64,000 nucleotides of DNA from positions 306,835 through 370,834 of the forward strand of contig NZ_FOFD01000002.1 in assembly GCF_900110865.1 (NCBI RefSeq), given 5' to 3'. Below are positions 45,902 to 56,732 of the stretch, piece after piece. The DNA is from Natrinema salaciae (GTDB lineage: Archaea; Halobacteriota; Halobacteria; Halobacteriales; Natrialbaceae). The position numbers and the translations under genes were made by a program. Every line of letters starts with the position of its first letter. The stretch's first letter is position 1. Under the pieces are notes generated by a model. It made no database searches. It was not told the origin of the DNA and worked only from the letters and a program-made list of their open reading frames with translations.

Positions 45902-47260
45902 ATGGCACAACGCGAGTCATGGGCGACACGAACAGGCTTCATCCTCGCCGCAGTCGGAAGCGCAGTGGGATTAGGAAACATCTGGCGGTTCCCGTTTCAG
46001 GTTGGACAGGAAGGTGGTGCAGGGTTCGTACTCATTTACCTCCTGTTTATCGCGTTAATCGGGTTCCCCGTGATGCTTGCAGAATTCGTCATCGGTCGCC
46101 GAACCGAACTCAATCCGGTCGGTGCGGTGAAACAGCTTGCAGCAGGACGATTCCGATATGCCGGATGGCTCTTCTTCACAACCGGTTTCCTCATTCTTTC
46201 GTACTATAGCGTCGTCGCAGGATGGACGTTCCGATACGTACTCCTGGGACTGCAGAACGACTACGTTGCTGATGTCGCGGGTGCCGAGCAGCAGTTCCTC
46301 TCCGTGGCGAGCGGACTAGATGCGGTACTCTTCCATGCCCTGTTCATGCTGGCGATAATCGTTATTGTCGGTTTTGGTATCCGGCGTGGAATCGAACTCG
46401 CAGTGAAAGTGATGGTTCCTGCAATTATCGTTATTATGATTGGAATGGCGATCTATGCCTTCACCCTCGAGGGATCGGGTGAGGCGTACGCGTACTACCT
46501 TTCCCCTGATTTCGGCTACATCGGTTCAGAGTGGCAAAATATACTTCCTGCAGCTGCTGGGCAGGCGTTCTTTACTCTTTCACTGGGAATGGGTGTGATG
46601 ATCACCTATGCCTCATATCTCGGTGAAGACCGAAACCTCGCCGAAGACGGCCTGATTATCGTCGGGTTTGACACTTTCATTGCGTTACTCGCCGGTCTCG
46701 TCGTCTTCCCGATCTTCTTCAGCGCGGGAGTGAACCCCGGTTCCCCCGGTGCCGGTGCGGTTTTCGTGACACTCGCCGCTGCGTTCGGGGAAATCTCGTT
46801 CGGTGGACTCATCGGCGCGATCTTCTTTTTCACTGTCGCCATCGCCGCTCTCTCGAGCGCAATCAGTATTCTCGAGGTGGTCGTTTCCTACCTGATCGAC
46901 GAGCACGGAATGGACCGACTGTCGGCGACCACGATCATCAGCGTCGTTATTTTCCTCGTCGGACTTCCAACGACGTATGATATCGTCGTTCTCGACCTCT
47001 ACGACAAACTGGTCAACGATATTTTGCTCGTGTCCGGCGGCTTCCTGATCGCACTCTTCGTCGGGTGGGAAATCTCCGACTTTGCAATCGACGAACTCGA
47101 ACAGGGTATTGGCGACCTGGGATCGTGGGGTATCGCCTGGCTGTGGTTGCTTCGCATTCCAGCGGTCATCGGTCTGTTAGTAGTCGTCCTGCTGGGTATC
47201 AGCGGCTATTACGACTTCCTCACGGGAGACTTTGCGGGGTGGCTCGAACAGACCGTCTAG
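45902..47260 (+). CDS. Sodium-dependent transporter, SNF (neurotransmitter:sodium symporter) family
   Basis: A 452-residue LeuT-type transporter with about 12 helices. The N-terminus SWATRTGFILAAVGSAVGLG followed by NIWRFPFQVGQEGGAGF is the classic SNF/NSS Na+- and substrate-binding TM1. FFTLSLGMGVMITYASYL is TM6. It probably imports amino acids with Na+. An earlier in-frame GTG at 45878 exists, but the family begins near MAQRESWATR. Codon use is slightly less GC-biased than average in this window. Confidence 0.92.
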   Translation: MAQRESWATRTGFILAAVGSAVGLGNIWRFPFQVGQEGGAGFVLIYLLFIALIGFPVMLAEFVIGRRTELNPVGAVKQLAAGRFRYAGWLFFTTGFLILSYYSVVAGWTFRYVLLGLQNDYVADVAGAEQQFLSVASGLDAVLFHALFMLAIIVIVGFGIRRGIELAVKVMVPAIIVIMIGMAIYAFTLEGSGEAYAYYLSPDFGYIGSEWQNILPAAAGQAFFTLSLGMGVMITYASYLGEDRNLAEDGLIIVGFDTFIALLAGLVVFPIFFSAGVNPGSPGAGAVFVTLAAAFGEISFGGLIGAIFFFTVAIAALSSAISILEVVVSYLIDEHGMDRLSATTIISVVIFLVGLPTTYDIVVLDLYDKLVNDILLVSGGFLIALFVGWEISDFAIDELEQGIGDLGSWGIAWLWLLRIPAVIGLLVVVLLGISGYYDFLTGDFAGWLEQTV

Positions 47261-47452
47261 ATCGGAATTTCTGATTTATGCGGATCTGACCGAATATAGG
47301 TAGAGAGTGATATATGAGCGTATCAGCCAGTGAGATAATAACCCGGATTTTAATTAATTTCTCCATGTGATTTCGCCAAGCGTTATCTCTAGTTCTCCAC
47401 CATAAGGTTGTTCTTAAAAACCGAGTATTTGTTAACTCAAGAATAGATTGAT

Positions 47453-48187
47453 TCAGGCTTCGCCGTATACCGGCACGGCAGCGCCGCTCGTCACCGTCGC
47501 CCCGTCGCTACAGAGGAAGGCCATCACGTCCGCGATCTCGCTCGGGTCGACCCACTCGTCGTGATCGGCGTCGGGCATCATCTCCCGGTTCATCGGCGTA
47601 TCGATCACGCTCGGCATCACGCAGTTTGCCCGCACCGTTCCTCGGTTCTCCTCGGCGAGCGTCTCCGTCAGTAGCCGGATGCCGGCCTTCGTAATCCGAT
47701 AGGGGCCGTCCCCCTCGCCACCCTCGAGCGAGGATCGGGCGCTGATACTGACGATCGATCCCTCGCTCTCTTGCAGGTGGGGCAGGGCGTGTTTGGACGC
47801 GAGGAAGGCCGTCTTCAGGTTGACGTCCACGAGCATCTCGAACTCCTCGAGCGCCGTCTCCTCGACGTGATCGCCGCCGCGCCACGTCCCGGCGATGTTC
47901 AGCAGGTGATCGATCCGGTCGTGGTCCGCGGCGATGGACTCCAGCAGCCCCGCGACGTCGTCCTCGTCGGTCAGGTCCCCCTCGTAGAACGCGAGAGCGG
48001 ACTCCTCGCCGGGATCGCGCTCGAGCAGGCTGTCGTCGTCGGCCGGCGCGACGACGTCGACGGCACAGACGGTCGCGCCCGCCTCGAGGAAGCGATCGAC
48101 GGCGGCGCTGCCGAGCGCGCCGCTTGCGCCCGTAATCACCGCGACGGTACCGCTGAAGTCGACGTCGAACGCAGTCGTCACTGCCAT
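47453..48187 (-). CDS. Short-chain dehydrogenase/reductase
   Basis: A 244-residue classical SDR with the cofactor loop TGASGALG, NIAG, the catalytic triad Ser in SIVSISARSS and Tyr/Lys in PYRITKAG (YxxxK), and a C-terminal VTSGAAVPVYGEA that fits the family. Acidic residues after strand 2 (VDVVAPADDD) favour NAD over NADP. The substrate is unknown. The start at 48187 is used; an in-frame start 9 codons upstream lacks similarity. Confidence 0.85.
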   Translation of the reverse strand: MAVTTAFDVDFSGTVAVITGASGALGSAAVDRFLEAGATVCAVDVVAPADDDSLLERDPGEESALAFYEGDLTDEDDVAGLLESIAADHDRIDHLLNIAGTWRGGDHVEETALEEFEMLVDVNLKTAFLASKHALPHLQESEGSIVSISARSSLEGGEGDGPYRITKAGIRLLTETLAEENRGTVRANCVMPSVIDTPMNREMMPDADHDEWVDPSEIADVMAFLCSDGATVTSGAAVPVYGEA

Positions 48188-48258
48188 ACCAGACGGTGTG
48201 CGGGCTGGTCGCATCAAAGGTGGGGGCCGTTTCCGACCGGGTGAGTCCGACGAGGAGT

Positions 48259-48705
48259 CTACGACCGATTGGTCGGCAGGGCGGCCCGCCTGAACCAGAA
48301 GTCCGCGACCGCTTCGACCATCTCGGCGTACTCGTCCGGATCGGTTGGTTTCGTAAGATACGCGTTCGCCGCGAGGTCGTAGCTCTCGTGGACGTCCGCG
48401 ACGGTCGCCGATCGCGTCAGGACGAGCACCGGAAGCCGGGCGAGAGAATGCTCGTCCGTGAGCGTCTCGAGCAACTCGAACCCGTTCATCCCCGGGAGTT
48501 CCAGGTCCAGCAAGACGAGGTCGGGGATCGCCGGCGGCTCGTCGCCGCGGTCGGTGAGGATCGTCAACGCCTCGTCACCGTCGGTAGCGAGGCGAAGCGA
48601 CGTTTCGACAGCTACCTTGTCGAACGACTCGCGAATGAGCCGAGCGTCCGAGTCGTCGTTCTCGACGAGGAGTACGTCGACCGGCTCGTCGCGTCGGCCA
48701 CTCAT
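48259..48705 (-). CDS. Response regulator receiver-domain protein
   Basis: A 148-residue stand-alone receiver: LLVENDDSDARLIRESFD (acidic pair), LVLLDLELPGMNGFELL (phospho-acceptor Asp), VLTRSA (Thr) and AYLTKPTDPDEY (Lys). No output domain is attached, as with many haloarchaeal receivers that relay to histidine kinases or HalOD1 proteins. No kinase gene is adjacent. Confidence 0.9.
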   Translation of the reverse strand: MSGRRDEPVDVLLVENDDSDARLIRESFDKVAVETSLRLATDGDEALTILTDRGDEPPAIPDLVLLDLELPGMNGFELLETLTDEHSLARLPVLVLTRSATVADVHESYDLAANAYLTKPTDPDEYAEMVEAVADFWFRRAALPTNRS

Positions 48706-49002
48706 CGGGGGATCACGACCGACCAATCGGTGTCTGTCTCATCCAATCGAGTAATCGACTCTATCTAGCCAGGGTGTTCGCTTAAACGTCGTTGCTAAGT
48801 GCTTTGGAACTCGCGCGATATCGTGTCGTCACCACGGCGACTACAGTGAGCGGCCGAGCGACGACTCGGAGGACCGTCGCGTCTTCCGGTGGCCGACCGA
48901 GCGGTCGCAGATCCGAGCGACAGCGAGAAAAGTACGTACTCGAGTCCGGGTCGCAAGCCGACAGGTCACCGGGGGCCGCTGGAGTCCGAGGCTGGATACG
49001 GC

Positions 49003-49170
49003 CTAGTGCTCACGCTTGAGCAACCCGGGCGTTACCGAACAACCACACGGGCTGGCGGTGCCCGTGTGGGGGCCGACGGCAGTGACGACGGCGACCGGTT
49101 CGCCGCAGTTCGGACAGGCCGGGCGCGGCGGCGTCTCGTCGTCCTCGCTGGCCTCGAGATCGCTACGCAT
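49003..49170 (-). CDS. CPxCG zinc-finger microprotein, copy A (55 residues)
   Basis: The reverse frame from the ATG at 49170 gives 55 residues with PACPNCGEPVAVV and ASPCGCSVTP, a CPxCG plus CGC pair that should bind zinc. Its paralogue is at 61668-61838: the motifs PxCPxCG.PV, GPHTGT and PCGCSV are shared, in the same order and spacing. In both places a conserved promoter and structured element lies just upstream on the opposite strand. It is too short for simple ORF statistics, but duplication supports coding. Confidence 0.75.
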   Translation of the reverse strand: MRSDLEASEDDETPPRPACPNCGEPVAVVTAVGPHTGTASPCGCSVTPGLLKREH

Positions 49171-49237
49171 CGCGACCAGACTCCGGTGGCCGTTTCGAAG
49201 GTGAGATCGGTTGCGTCGTGCGATTCCTCCGCCGTGC

Positions 49238-49253
49238 GGGACGTTTATGTCCC
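49238..49253. promoter_or_regulatory. Inverted repeat around the TATA-like box, copy A
   Basis: GGGAC-GTTTAT-GTCCC. The equivalent copy at 61918-61933 reads GGGAT-GTTTAT-ATCCC; the arms change together. The centre resembles a TATA box in the forward direction and could also serve the divergent zinc-finger gene. It may be an operator or a hairpin. Confidence 0.6.
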
Positions 49254-49270
49254 GGTAGAATGTACGGAAT

Positions 49271-49375
49271 CATGCTTCCTTGCTCCCGGTTCGGGGATTT
49301 GGAAGCCGAGTCTCGGGTGACCCAATCACCCGGGGTGTTCGCGTACACCACCGCTCAGAGACGCGGCCTCCACCC
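49271..49375 (+). ncRNA. Candidate structured small RNA, copy A
   Basis: A roughly 100-nt forward element beginning about 27 bases after the TATA-like box. Three hairpins can be drawn: P1 GCTTCC (49274-49279) with GGAAGC (49301-49306), enclosing an inner TCCC/GGGA stem; P2 49311-49320 with 49326-49335; and P3 CCGC (49351-49354) with GCGG (49363-49366). U-G wobbles in P2 (49313-49333, 49311-49335) fit only the forward strand. Copy B has the same plan, with different inner-stem and P3 sequences. A leaderless short peptide from the ATG at 49272 is the alternative, but its residues are poorly conserved. Confidence 0.55.
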
Positions 49376-49522
49376 TAATTGCCGAACTATCCCAACTTAT
49401 ATCTATTGATTACTGTATAGAATTTACCTGGACGGCAGCGCACGAGCGGACGCGGGCCCACGCCGAACGTCCGAATGGAGTCGCCGCTGTCCGAACGAGG
49501 GACCTGCGTTCCAGAACCGACC

Positions 49523-49912
49523 CTAGTCCCCGACGGTCGTCACGGACACCGTCCGCGTTCGCGGCCCGTCACACTCGACGAGCAGCGCCGACTGCCACGT
49601 CCCCAGCGCCAACTCACCGTCCGCGACCGGGATCGTCACGTCGGGGCCGACCAGCGCAGCCCGCAGATGCGAGTCCGCGTTGCGGTCTAGCTGGTCGTGC
49701 GCGTGGCCCTCGTCGGGAACCAGATCCCGCAGGAACGACTCGAGGTCGCCGCGAAGCCGCGGCTCGTTCTCCTGGACGACGAGGCCCGCGGTCGTGTGTT
49801 CGACGAAGGCCGTACAGGTCCCCGACTCGAGGTCCTCGGGGACGGCCGCAGCGATGCGATCGGTCACGTCGACGGTCGTCAGCCGCGACTCGGTCTCGAC
49901 GGTGAACGCCAT
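49523..49912 (-). CDS. YjbQ/UPF0047 family protein
   Basis: A 129-residue protein of the YjbQ family: TCTAFVEHTTAGLVVQENEP and HLRAALVGPDVTIPVADGEL are the conserved stretches, with the family's His residues in FVEHTTAG and the DEGHAHDQLDRNADSHLRA segment. YjbQ-type proteins can have weak thiamine-phosphate synthase activity in vitro (recalled); the physiological role is unsettled. The start at 49912 (MAFTVETESRLTT) is where similarity begins. Confidence 0.88.
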   Translation of the reverse strand: MAFTVETESRLTTVDVTDRIAAAVPEDLESGTCTAFVEHTTAGLVVQENEPRLRGDLESFLRDLVPDEGHAHDQLDRNADSHLRAALVGPDVTIPVADGELALGTWQSALLVECDGPRTRTVSVTTVGD

Positions 49913-49970
49913 AGCCGGTCCCACGGCCGCGAGAATAGAGTTCGTTCCGGTCCCACCGCGGACCGCAGGA

Positions 49971-51011
49971 CTACTGCCTCGCCGAGAGCCGCTCGGCGGC
50001 CCACGACGCGCGATCGCGAACGTTCGGCGCGGGGTCCTCGTACGCGAGGGTCGCGAGTCGGGGCGCGGCCGCAGCGACGCGTCCGTTCCCGAGCGCGATG
50101 CAGGCGTTCGCCCGAACGCGTGGCTGATCGTCCGCGAGCAACTCGAGTAACTGGTCGCGAACCGGCTCGACCGCGGCGTCGGTCTCGGTGGCGACGCGAG
50201 CGACCGTGATCGCGGCGACGGCCCGCGTGTCCGGATCGGGAGACGAGAGCGCCGGCCCGAGGTCGGCACAGATCGGCTCGACTGCGGCGGGATCGCGGCG
50301 GGCCACGTCGTCGAGACAACCGATCGCGTCGCGGCGCAGGGAGCTGTCGTCGTGATCGACGAGCGCGGCGACGTGTGTCACGAACCCGAGAGCGGGAAGC
50401 GACGCGTCGGAGCGGGCGAGCCGACCGAGCGCCCGGAGCGTCGGTCGTCCGTTCTCGACCGGATCGGCCGCCAGCGCGCCCGTGAGTACGTCTACCGCGG
50501 GTTCGACCGCCGTCGGCTCCGCCCTCGAGACGTGTGCCAGTACTCGGAGCCCCCGGCGATCGTACCCGGACCGTCGCTCGAGCACGTCGGCGATCGCCGG
50601 GACGTGATCGGCGACGACGGTCGGCCGTTCGTCGGCGACGGCGGCGAGACAGCGAAGGAGTTCCTGCGTTACCGGCTCGTCGGCGCGTTCGACGGCAACG
50701 TCGACTATCGTCGCGGTCGACGGTGCAACGTCGGTCGGTGCCTCGGCCGCCAGATCGGCGAGACAGGCGGCGACCGCCACTCGGAAGTCGATGTCCGGCC
50801 GCTCGAGCAGCGCTCGGAGCTTCGGCACCGTCGGGACGTACGCCGCCGTCCGTCCCTGCTCGTCGATCGCGGTTCGGATCCGGCGGACCGCGGCTCGTTG
50901 CTCCGTCGATGCAGCGTCGTCGAGTTGTGCGAGGACTGACGGCACGTCGATTCCGGCGGCCCCCTGACCCCGAGGCTCGACGGCCGCATCCCCTTCCCCA
51001 TCCCCATCCAT
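49971..51011 (-). CDS. HEAT-repeat protein
   Basis: A 346-residue protein made almost entirely of about 7-8 HEAT-like helical repeats (for example DFRVAVAACLADLAAEAPTD, LRRDAIGCLDDVARRDPAAV, RVRANACIALGNGRVAAAAP). Such solenoids act as protein-protein scaffolds. The start at 51011 (MDGDGEGDAAVEPRGQG) is chosen over an upstream extension. Partners are unknown; it lies just downstream of the PrkA operon on the same strand, 104 bases after spoVR. Confidence 0.8.
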   Translation of the reverse strand: MDGDGEGDAAVEPRGQGAAGIDVPSVLAQLDDAASTEQRAAVRRIRTAIDEQGRTAAYVPTVPKLRALLERPDIDFRVAVAACLADLAAEAPTDVAPSTATIVDVAVERADEPVTQELLRCLAAVADERPTVVADHVPAIADVLERRSGYDRRGLRVLAHVSRAEPTAVEPAVDVLTGALAADPVENGRPTLRALGRLARSDASLPALGFVTHVAALVDHDDSSLRRDAIGCLDDVARRDPAAVEPICADLGPALSSPDPDTRAVAAITVARVATETDAAVEPVRDQLLELLADDQPRVRANACIALGNGRVAAAAPRLATLAYEDPAPNVRDRASWAAERLSARQ

Positions 51012-51115
51012 CGTGTCTCCTGCATGTGTGATAGTCAACAAAAGCGTTCTGGCCGAATGGGGCGTGTTACGCGCGCTTCCCGACAATTTCAACGGAATCG
51101 GGTTCCGGATCTATC

Positions 51116-53140
51116 TCACGCCAGCCACTCGTCGGGCTTGGTGTCGTAATCGATGTCGTCGGCCGCGAGGTGTTCGACCTCCTCCCACGGCACGTCCTCG
51201 ATTGACACCGTTTCGCCGTCGTACCGGATCAGCTTCCCCTGCTCTTCGGGTTCGGGTTCGCGGTTGCGGCGCTTGGCGACCTCGATGTCGTGTTCGTCGA
51301 CCTCCTTGACGATCGTCAGCAGGTTCACCGGCCGCCCCCACAGTTCGAAGATCCGCTTGAGCGTCTCCTTGGCCTGCCCGAGATCGAGCATGACGCCGTT
51401 GTACTGGTGCGCCAGCAGCAGTTCGTTCGCGTTGTTGTAGTTGCCGTCGTAGACCGCGATCGTCGGCTTCCCGAAGTTGGTGAACTGCAACAGCAGCTTC
51501 TTCTTGACGTCCTCGGCCGCGTCGCTGGCGACGTGGAACTGCCCCGTCGCCTGCGAGTGCTCGTAGGTGAAGTAGTTGTTCTCGGTGATGAACTCCTGGG
51601 TCAGGAACTCGTCCAGGAACGTCACGTCGTTGTGGCTCTCCCTGATGTCGAACATCCGGTCCCAGCCGACGGTGAAGTCCACGTCCTCGAGCGCCTCCTC
51701 GACGGACGAGTAACGGGCGTCGTCGAACAGGTACCGGCCGATCCGTTCGAGTTCGTTCTGGTTGACGCGCGCGAGGAACCCGCGGTTCTGGCGCTTGACC
51801 AGCGAGTAGTGTCGACGCGCCAGTCCCTCGTAGGTCAGCACCTTCCAGGGGTACGTCTCGACGTCGATCTCGCCCGCACGCGCTCGCTCGAGCGCCTCGC
51901 GGTCGACCCATTCGTCCGGGACCTCCTCGAGCGAATCGAGGGTTTCCGGAGTGATCGTTTCGATCGCGTCCGGCGGCTCGAGCGTCTCGAGGACGCCCTC
52001 GAAGTCGACGACGTCGGTGAGGTTCCGCCAGGAAACGCCCTCGACGCGCAGGAGGTGCTCGAGGACCTCCCGGCGGTTCGTAGTGTTCTCGACGTACTCC
52101 CACAGCTCCATGCCGAGGCTGTAGGGATTGAGGCCACCCGACGCCAGTACCTTCGCCATGTGGTCGGCGTAGTTGAGGAACTCGTCGTCGCCGGCGAAGA
52201 CCTCGTCGGTCATCATCGTCGACTCCCAGTAGGCGGCCCAGCCCTCGTTCATCACCTTGGTCATCTTCTGCGCGGCGAAGTAGTAGGCCTCCGCGCGCAT
52301 CATGTCGAGGATGTCGCGTTGCCACTCCGCCATCTCGACCGCGCGCTCGGCCTCGTCGTCGTACTGCTTGCCGTGTTCGCGGACGAACGCCAGCACGTCC
52401 TTCTGGGGCTCCTCGGGGAAGCTCGCGGTGATCTCCTCACCCTCGAGTTTCTCGACCCACTCCTCGTTGAAGACCTCGCCTTTGATTTCGTCGGAGAGAT
52501 CGAGTTCGTCGAGCTTCTCGGCCAGGTCCTCGTCGATCTCCTCGCCAGCCGGGCCGTCGACGTCGAGCCGGCGGCTGAACACCTGATGCTGGTCGATGTT
52601 GTCCTCGAGCGAGAGGCAGTGGTCGATCCACTTCTCGACCTCGGCGCGGTCGATGTCGGGGTCGGACATGTACTCGTCGATGGCCCGCGCGTGGCGCTCG
52701 AGCATGGCGGCGGCGTTGACCTGCTCCTCGTCGGCGCGCCCGCTGGTGAACATGCCGAACCAGTCGTTGTTCGCGAAGAAGTCGGAGTGGGCCTCGACGT
52801 GGGTGATGACCGCCTTCTGGTCGGCCACCGTGTTCGACTCCTGCAGGAACGCGTGCGCGGGATTGTCGTTGTTGACGATCTCGAAGGCTTTCCCGCCGCC
52901 GTACTGTCCCTGCTTTTGTTGCTTGTCGTACTGCATCCCCCACCGCCAGTGGGGGTACCGCGACTGGAACCCGCCGTAGGCGATGAGTTCGTTCATCTCG
53001 TCGTAGTCGATGATCCAGTACTTCACCGGGTAGGGCTCGAGGCCGAGCTTCGTCGCGAGGTTCCGGGCTTCCGCGACCGGTTCCTCGAGATCGCTGGCGA
53101 TGGCCTGTTTGCGGAATCTGTCGGCGTTACTCACTGTCAT
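51116..53140 (-). CDS. SpoVR family protein
   Basis: A 674-residue member of the SpoVR/YcgB family. It has the conserved N-terminal [20 protein letters not shown] and [19 protein letters not shown] motifs, a middle region with [20 protein letters not shown], and a C-terminal RFGLMDLG-like region ([20 protein letters not shown]). It is the last gene of the prkA-prkA-yeaH-spoVR operon and overlaps yeaH by 14 bases. In bacteria the same trio links to a kinase-controlled stress or stationary-phase response. The biochemical role is unknown. Confidence 0.92.
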   Translation of the reverse strand: MTVSNADRFRKQAIASDLEEPVAEARNLATKLGLEPYPVKYWIIDYDEMNELIAYGGFQSRYPHWRWGMQYDKQQKQGQYGGGKAFEIVNNDNPAHAFLQESNTVADQKAVITHVEAHSDFFANNDWFGMFTSGRADEEQVNAAAMLERHARAIDEYMSDPDIDRAEVEKWIDHCLSLEDNIDQHQVFSRRLDVDGPAGEEIDEDLAEKLDELDLSDEIKGEVFNEEWVEKLEGEEITASFPEEPQKDVLAFVREHGKQYDDEAERAVEMAEWQRDILDMMRAEAYYFAAQKMTKVMNEGWAAYWESTMMTDEVFAGDDEFLNYADHMAKVLASGGLNPYSLGMELWEYVENTTNRREVLEHLLRVEGVSWRNLTDVVDFEGVLETLEPPDAIETITPETLDSLEEVPDEWVDREALERARAGEIDVETYPWKVLTYEGLARRHYSLVKRQNRGFLARVNQNELERIGRYLFDDARYSSVEEALEDVDFTVGWDRMFDIRESHNDVTFLDEFLTQEFITENNYFTYEHSQATGQFHVASDAAEDVKKKLLLQFTNFGKPTIAVYDGNYNNANELLLAHQYNGVMLDLGQAKETLKRIFELWGRPVNLLTIVKEVDEHDIEVAKRRNREPEPEEQGKLIRYDGETVSIEDVPWEEVEHLAADDIDYDTKPDEWLA

Positions 53141-54455
53141 CACTCTCCGTCGAGAGAATATCGTAGATCGCGTCGGTCACGTCGCTCTCGTTGTTGACGT
53201 ACGCCACCGCGACGTCGTCGGCGTCGGTCCCGAAGTGGCGCTCGAGTTCCTCGGCGTGGGTGGCGTTGATCGCGTTGCCGCTCGGCTGGGTCTCCACGTA
53301 GGCGTGGAGGTTCGCCGGGATCTGCTCCATCATCGGAATCACGCGCTCTTCGGTGTCGTTCGAGGAGTTCTCGGAGTCGCCCGCCGCGAAGACGTAGCGG
53401 TTCCAGTCACTCCACGGGTACTCCTCTAGCAGTTCGTTGGCGAGTTCGTACGCGCTCGAGATCTTCGTCCCCCCGCCGCTGCGGATGCCGAAGAACTCGT
53501 CGCGCTCGACCTCCCAGGCGTCGGCGTCGTGGGCGATGTAGACGAACTCGGCGTTGTCGTACTTGCCCTGGAGATACCAGTCCAGCGGGGTAAAGGTCCG
53601 CTCGACCAGCTCGCGCTTCTTCTCGCGCATCGAGCCGGAGACGTCGCGGATGTTGACCACGACGACGTTCTTCTCTTTCTCCTCGATGATCTCGGGGTGG
53701 CGGTAGCGCTCGTCCTCGCGGCGGAAGGGGACGTGCTGGATCCCCTCGCGGCGGATCTTCTGCTGGACGCTCTCGCGCTCGACGTTGTCTTCGACGTCCC
53801 GAATCGAGTCCCACGTACCGCGTTCCTCGTCGGGGATGTCCTTGTAGGCCTCTTCGATCCAGGCCATCGACACCGGCAGGTTCTCGCCGCGGGCCCACTC
53901 GAAGACGTCGCGGGGCTCGATCCCCTCGACCTTGCAGAGTTCGCGGAGGAACTCCTCGTCGAAGTCCATCGCGAGCTTGCGCTTGAGCCCCTCCTTGAAC
54001 ATCCGCTCGAAGTCGAGCGTGCTGTTCGGCCCGGTCCGGGTGAGGTCCGTGAACGGCCCCTCCTTTTCCTCGACAACTTTCTTGCCCTTCGGATCGAGGT
54101 CGAGCCCGAGTTCCTCGTCGAGCTCCTCCGCGAACTCCTCGGGGTCCATCTCGTAGTACTCGTGGTCGCCGCCCTCCTCGCCGGGTTCGCCGTCCTCGCC
54201 GTCGTCGTCGCCCGGCTGTGGCTGCGGTTGCCCGACCGGCTGGCCGGTGTCGGGCGTGCCGTCCTCACCCTGTCCGACGCCGCCCTGGTCGCGCTGGTCG
54301 TACTCGAATTCCGGCAGCGAGACGATCTTGACCGGAATCTTGATCTCGCCCGGCCGGCTCTGGCCGAGGTCGCCGTACTGGATGAAGTCGGCGAGGTCCT
54401 CGCGGCGCTGCTCACCCACCTCGCGGAATCGCTCGAGGTCGTCTCTCAGTCCCAT
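53127..54455 (-). CDS. YeaH/YhbH (DUF444) VWA-type protein
   Basis: A 442-residue protein of the YeaH family. The C-terminal half carries a von Willebrand A-type domain with the MIDAS start DVSGSM and later [17 protein letters not shown] and [20 protein letters not shown]. The N-terminal part has a disordered Gly/Gln/Pro and acidic stretch (about residues 60-110). It sits between the second prkA and spoVR with overlapping ends, the constant partner order of this system. The start at 54455 ([20 protein letters not shown]) is the family N-terminus. Confidence 0.9.
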   Translation of the reverse strand: MGLRDDLERFREVGEQRREDLADFIQYGDLGQSRPGEIKIPVKIVSLPEFEYDQRDQGGVGQGEDGTPDTGQPVGQPQPQPGDDDGEDGEPGEEGGDHEYYEMDPEEFAEELDEELGLDLDPKGKKVVEEKEGPFTDLTRTGPNSTLDFERMFKEGLKRKLAMDFDEEFLRELCKVEGIEPRDVFEWARGENLPVSMAWIEEAYKDIPDEERGTWDSIRDVEDNVERESVQQKIRREGIQHVPFRREDERYRHPEIIEEKEKNVVVVNIRDVSGSMREKKRELVERTFTPLDWYLQGKYDNAEFVYIAHDADAWEVERDEFFGIRSGGGTKISSAYELANELLEEYPWSDWNRYVFAAGDSENSSNDTEERVIPMMEQIPANLHAYVETQPSGNAINATHAEELERHFGTDADDVAVAYVNNESDVTDAIYDILSTESDDSE

Positions 54456-56731
54456 CGGTAGCTCACCTGTCCCATGACGTGTCTGCTCGTTAGCTCGGCC
54501 GAGGCGTCGGAGTAGCCGAAGAGATCGACCATCGTCTCGATGGTGTCCGCCTTGACTTCGGCCGTCTCGGTCCCGCTCGGCGGGTCGCTCCACTGCCGCG
54601 GGTCGAAGTCCTCGAAGGTCCGCTCGACGTCGTCCCAGTCGTGGCTCTCGAGGACGGTTTTGATCACCGGGATCGCCGTGAGGTCGACGTCCTCGACGGA
54701 GAAGTCCTCGTTGCGGTGTTCCCAGGCGTGGCGGTTCAGCGACGTGATGACCTTCTCGCGTCGGAAGTTCCGGACGCTCTCGCGGGGGAGGTTCCCCTCG
54801 TACTCGGCCTCGGAGAAGCGCCCGAGGTGCTCGACCTCGAACAGCTTCATCTTCAGTGGGTCGGGCTCGACGCGCTCGCCGCGGTCGTTGTACAGCGGCT
54901 CTTCGGTCTCCCAGGCGTAGACGTGTTCGACGTACTCGGCGACGGTCTCCTCGTCGACGCGCTTGTCGTGCATGATCGCCTCGATGACGTCGCTCTCCTG
55001 TTGATCGTAGATGTAGTTCTTCACGGGGACGACGCGGTTCTCGAACTCGGAGCGTTCGCCCGTCGAGAAGACCGGCGCGTCGATCAGCCCCTCGACCATG
55101 GCGTTCAACACGTCGCGGGGCATGACGATATCCTCGACCGACAGCTCGGCGTGGTGGCGGTCCCGATCGGTCTGGAGCAGTTCCGCGAGCGTGTCCCGGG
55201 TGTACGTGACCGGAATCCCGTGCTCGCCGTCGTTGCCGTCGTCGTCGAAGTCGAACTCCTCTTTCTCCCGGCGGCTATCGCCTTCCTGCAGATAGCCCTG
55301 ATCGTAGATCAGCGCCTTGTCGACGAGGTCGAGCCCGTTCGGGAGATCCTCCTCGTCTAACCGGGTGACGACCGCGTACAGCGCGGCCGCCTCGATCGCG
55401 TGCGGGGCGAACTCCTGAACCCGCGTCTCCCCGTCGCGGTCTTTGATCGTCACCGTCACCGGCGCGCGGATCCGATCGGCGAGTTCGTCGTAGCTGTCGG
55501 CCTCCCAGACGTTCGTCTCGTTCGTCAACTCGCGCCGGATCAGCTCCGTCTCGAGGCTGAGGTTCGTCAGATAGCCGAAGCGGTGCTTGTCGAGGCGGCG
55601 CTTGAGCGCCTTCAGCGGGTCCATCCCGTTGCGGTCCGAGTGCTGGTTGAGCTGGGCCTCGAGGTCGGGGTTCGAGATGATCAGCATCTGCGTGTCGACG
55701 TCCATCCCGATCCCCTTGTCGAGCTTCACCGACTGCTCGTCGGGGACGTTCAGCAGCTTCTGGAGCAGGTCGGCGTGCTGGGCCGCGTCCTCGACGACGG
55801 TGAGGACGCCGTTGCCCTGCGAGAGGACGCCGTCGTAGCTGAACGCCTGCGGGTTCTTCCGGCCTCGCGAGTCTAGCTCCTGGAGCATGCCGTGCATCCA
55901 CGAGCCGACGAGCCGTTCCTTGGGTCGGCCGTCGTCCTCCGAGTGGAGGACGCCGACGCCCTGTCCCGTGTCGACGACGTAGTTCTTCACGCGGAGGTGG
56001 CTCTCGTCCGTGATCGCCGAGAACAGCTCGTCTTCGCCCTCCCGACGGTAGCGCTCCTCGAGGAAGTCGTACGCCTCGCGGGAGAACGGATCGAGTTCGG
56101 CGTCGACCTGGACCGGAACGTGATCGTCGAGCTCCTCGTTGAGCCGCTCGAGCAGCCCCGCTCGGACTTTCTCGGGGAACACCGACAGCGGATGGGCCTG
56201 GACGGGGCTCTCGTACCAGTTCTGGTCGTCGCCCGCGGTGGCGTCACCGCCGTAGCTCAGGCCGCGATCGCTGGCATCGGCGGTGGTGATGTTCCACTCG
56301 ACCGTGTACCGGCGGCCCTCGGGCGTCTTCGAGTACTCGCGCAGCCCGTTGACCAGACAGCGCTTGAGCTCCGACTTTCCGGTCGCGGTCGGGCCCTCGA
56401 ACCAGATGATCTTCTCGTCTTTCGCCCGGCCGGCGGCGATCGATCGCAGGTCGTCGACGAACCCGTTCAACACCTCGGTGTTGCCGAGGATGGCGTGCTC
56501 GCCGTCGTTGTGCGGGTCGTCGAAGAAGCGGTAGCGCTCTTTCTCCTCGCCCTCTTCGACCACGGTGCGGGTGCCGGCGGCCTCGATCGCCTCGAGCAGG
56601 TACTTCGAGGCGTGGGAGGCGATCGTCGGATTCTCGAAGATCCGATCGACGTACGCCGCGAGGCTCATCGGTTCCTCGTACGTCTCCTCGAGGGCGCGGT
56701 CGGCCTCGGTGACGTAGTCGTGTCCGGTCAT
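54446..56731 (-). CDS. prkA: PrkA-type AAA+ serine protein kinase, second copy
   Basis: A 761-residue PrkA-family protein. The AAA-type P-loop GPTATGKS is at residues 113-120, followed by large helical sections and the C-terminal kinase-like region. It is a diverged paralogue of the protein at 56733: same overall plan, but longer and clearly different in sequence. PrkA proteins are ATPases/serine kinases linked to YeaH and SpoVR. It abuts the first prkA (stop at 56733, start at 56731) and overlaps yeaH. Confidence 0.88.
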   Translation of the reverse strand: MTGHDYVTEADRALEETYEEPMSLAAYVDRIFENPTIASHASKYLLEAIEAAGTRTVVEEGEEKERYRFFDDPHNDGEHAILGNTEVLNGFVDDLRSIAAGRAKDEKIIWFEGPTATGKSELKRCLVNGLREYSKTPEGRRYTVEWNITTADASDRGLSYGGDATAGDDQNWYESPVQAHPLSVFPEKVRAGLLERLNEELDDHVPVQVDAELDPFSREAYDFLEERYRREGEDELFSAITDESHLRVKNYVVDTGQGVGVLHSEDDGRPKERLVGSWMHGMLQELDSRGRKNPQAFSYDGVLSQGNGVLTVVEDAAQHADLLQKLLNVPDEQSVKLDKGIGMDVDTQMLIISNPDLEAQLNQHSDRNGMDPLKALKRRLDKHRFGYLTNLSLETELIRRELTNETNVWEADSYDELADRIRAPVTVTIKDRDGETRVQEFAPHAIEAAALYAVVTRLDEEDLPNGLDLVDKALIYDQGYLQEGDSRREKEEFDFDDDGNDGEHGIPVTYTRDTLAELLQTDRDRHHAELSVEDIVMPRDVLNAMVEGLIDAPVFSTGERSEFENRVVPVKNYIYDQQESDVIEAIMHDKRVDEETVAEYVEHVYAWETEEPLYNDRGERVEPDPLKMKLFEVEHLGRFSEAEYEGNLPRESVRNFRREKVITSLNRHAWEHRNEDFSVEDVDLTAIPVIKTVLESHDWDDVERTFEDFDPRQWSDPPSGTETAEVKADTIETMVDLFGYSDASAELTSRHVMGQVSYRWD

Positions 56732-56732
56732 G

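Noticed and set aside
49272..49409. Leaderless peptide gene in the plus-strand hairpin element, copy A
   Set aside because: The peptides from copies A and B are poorly conserved while the paired bases are kept, so RNA is the better reading. Not fully excluded.
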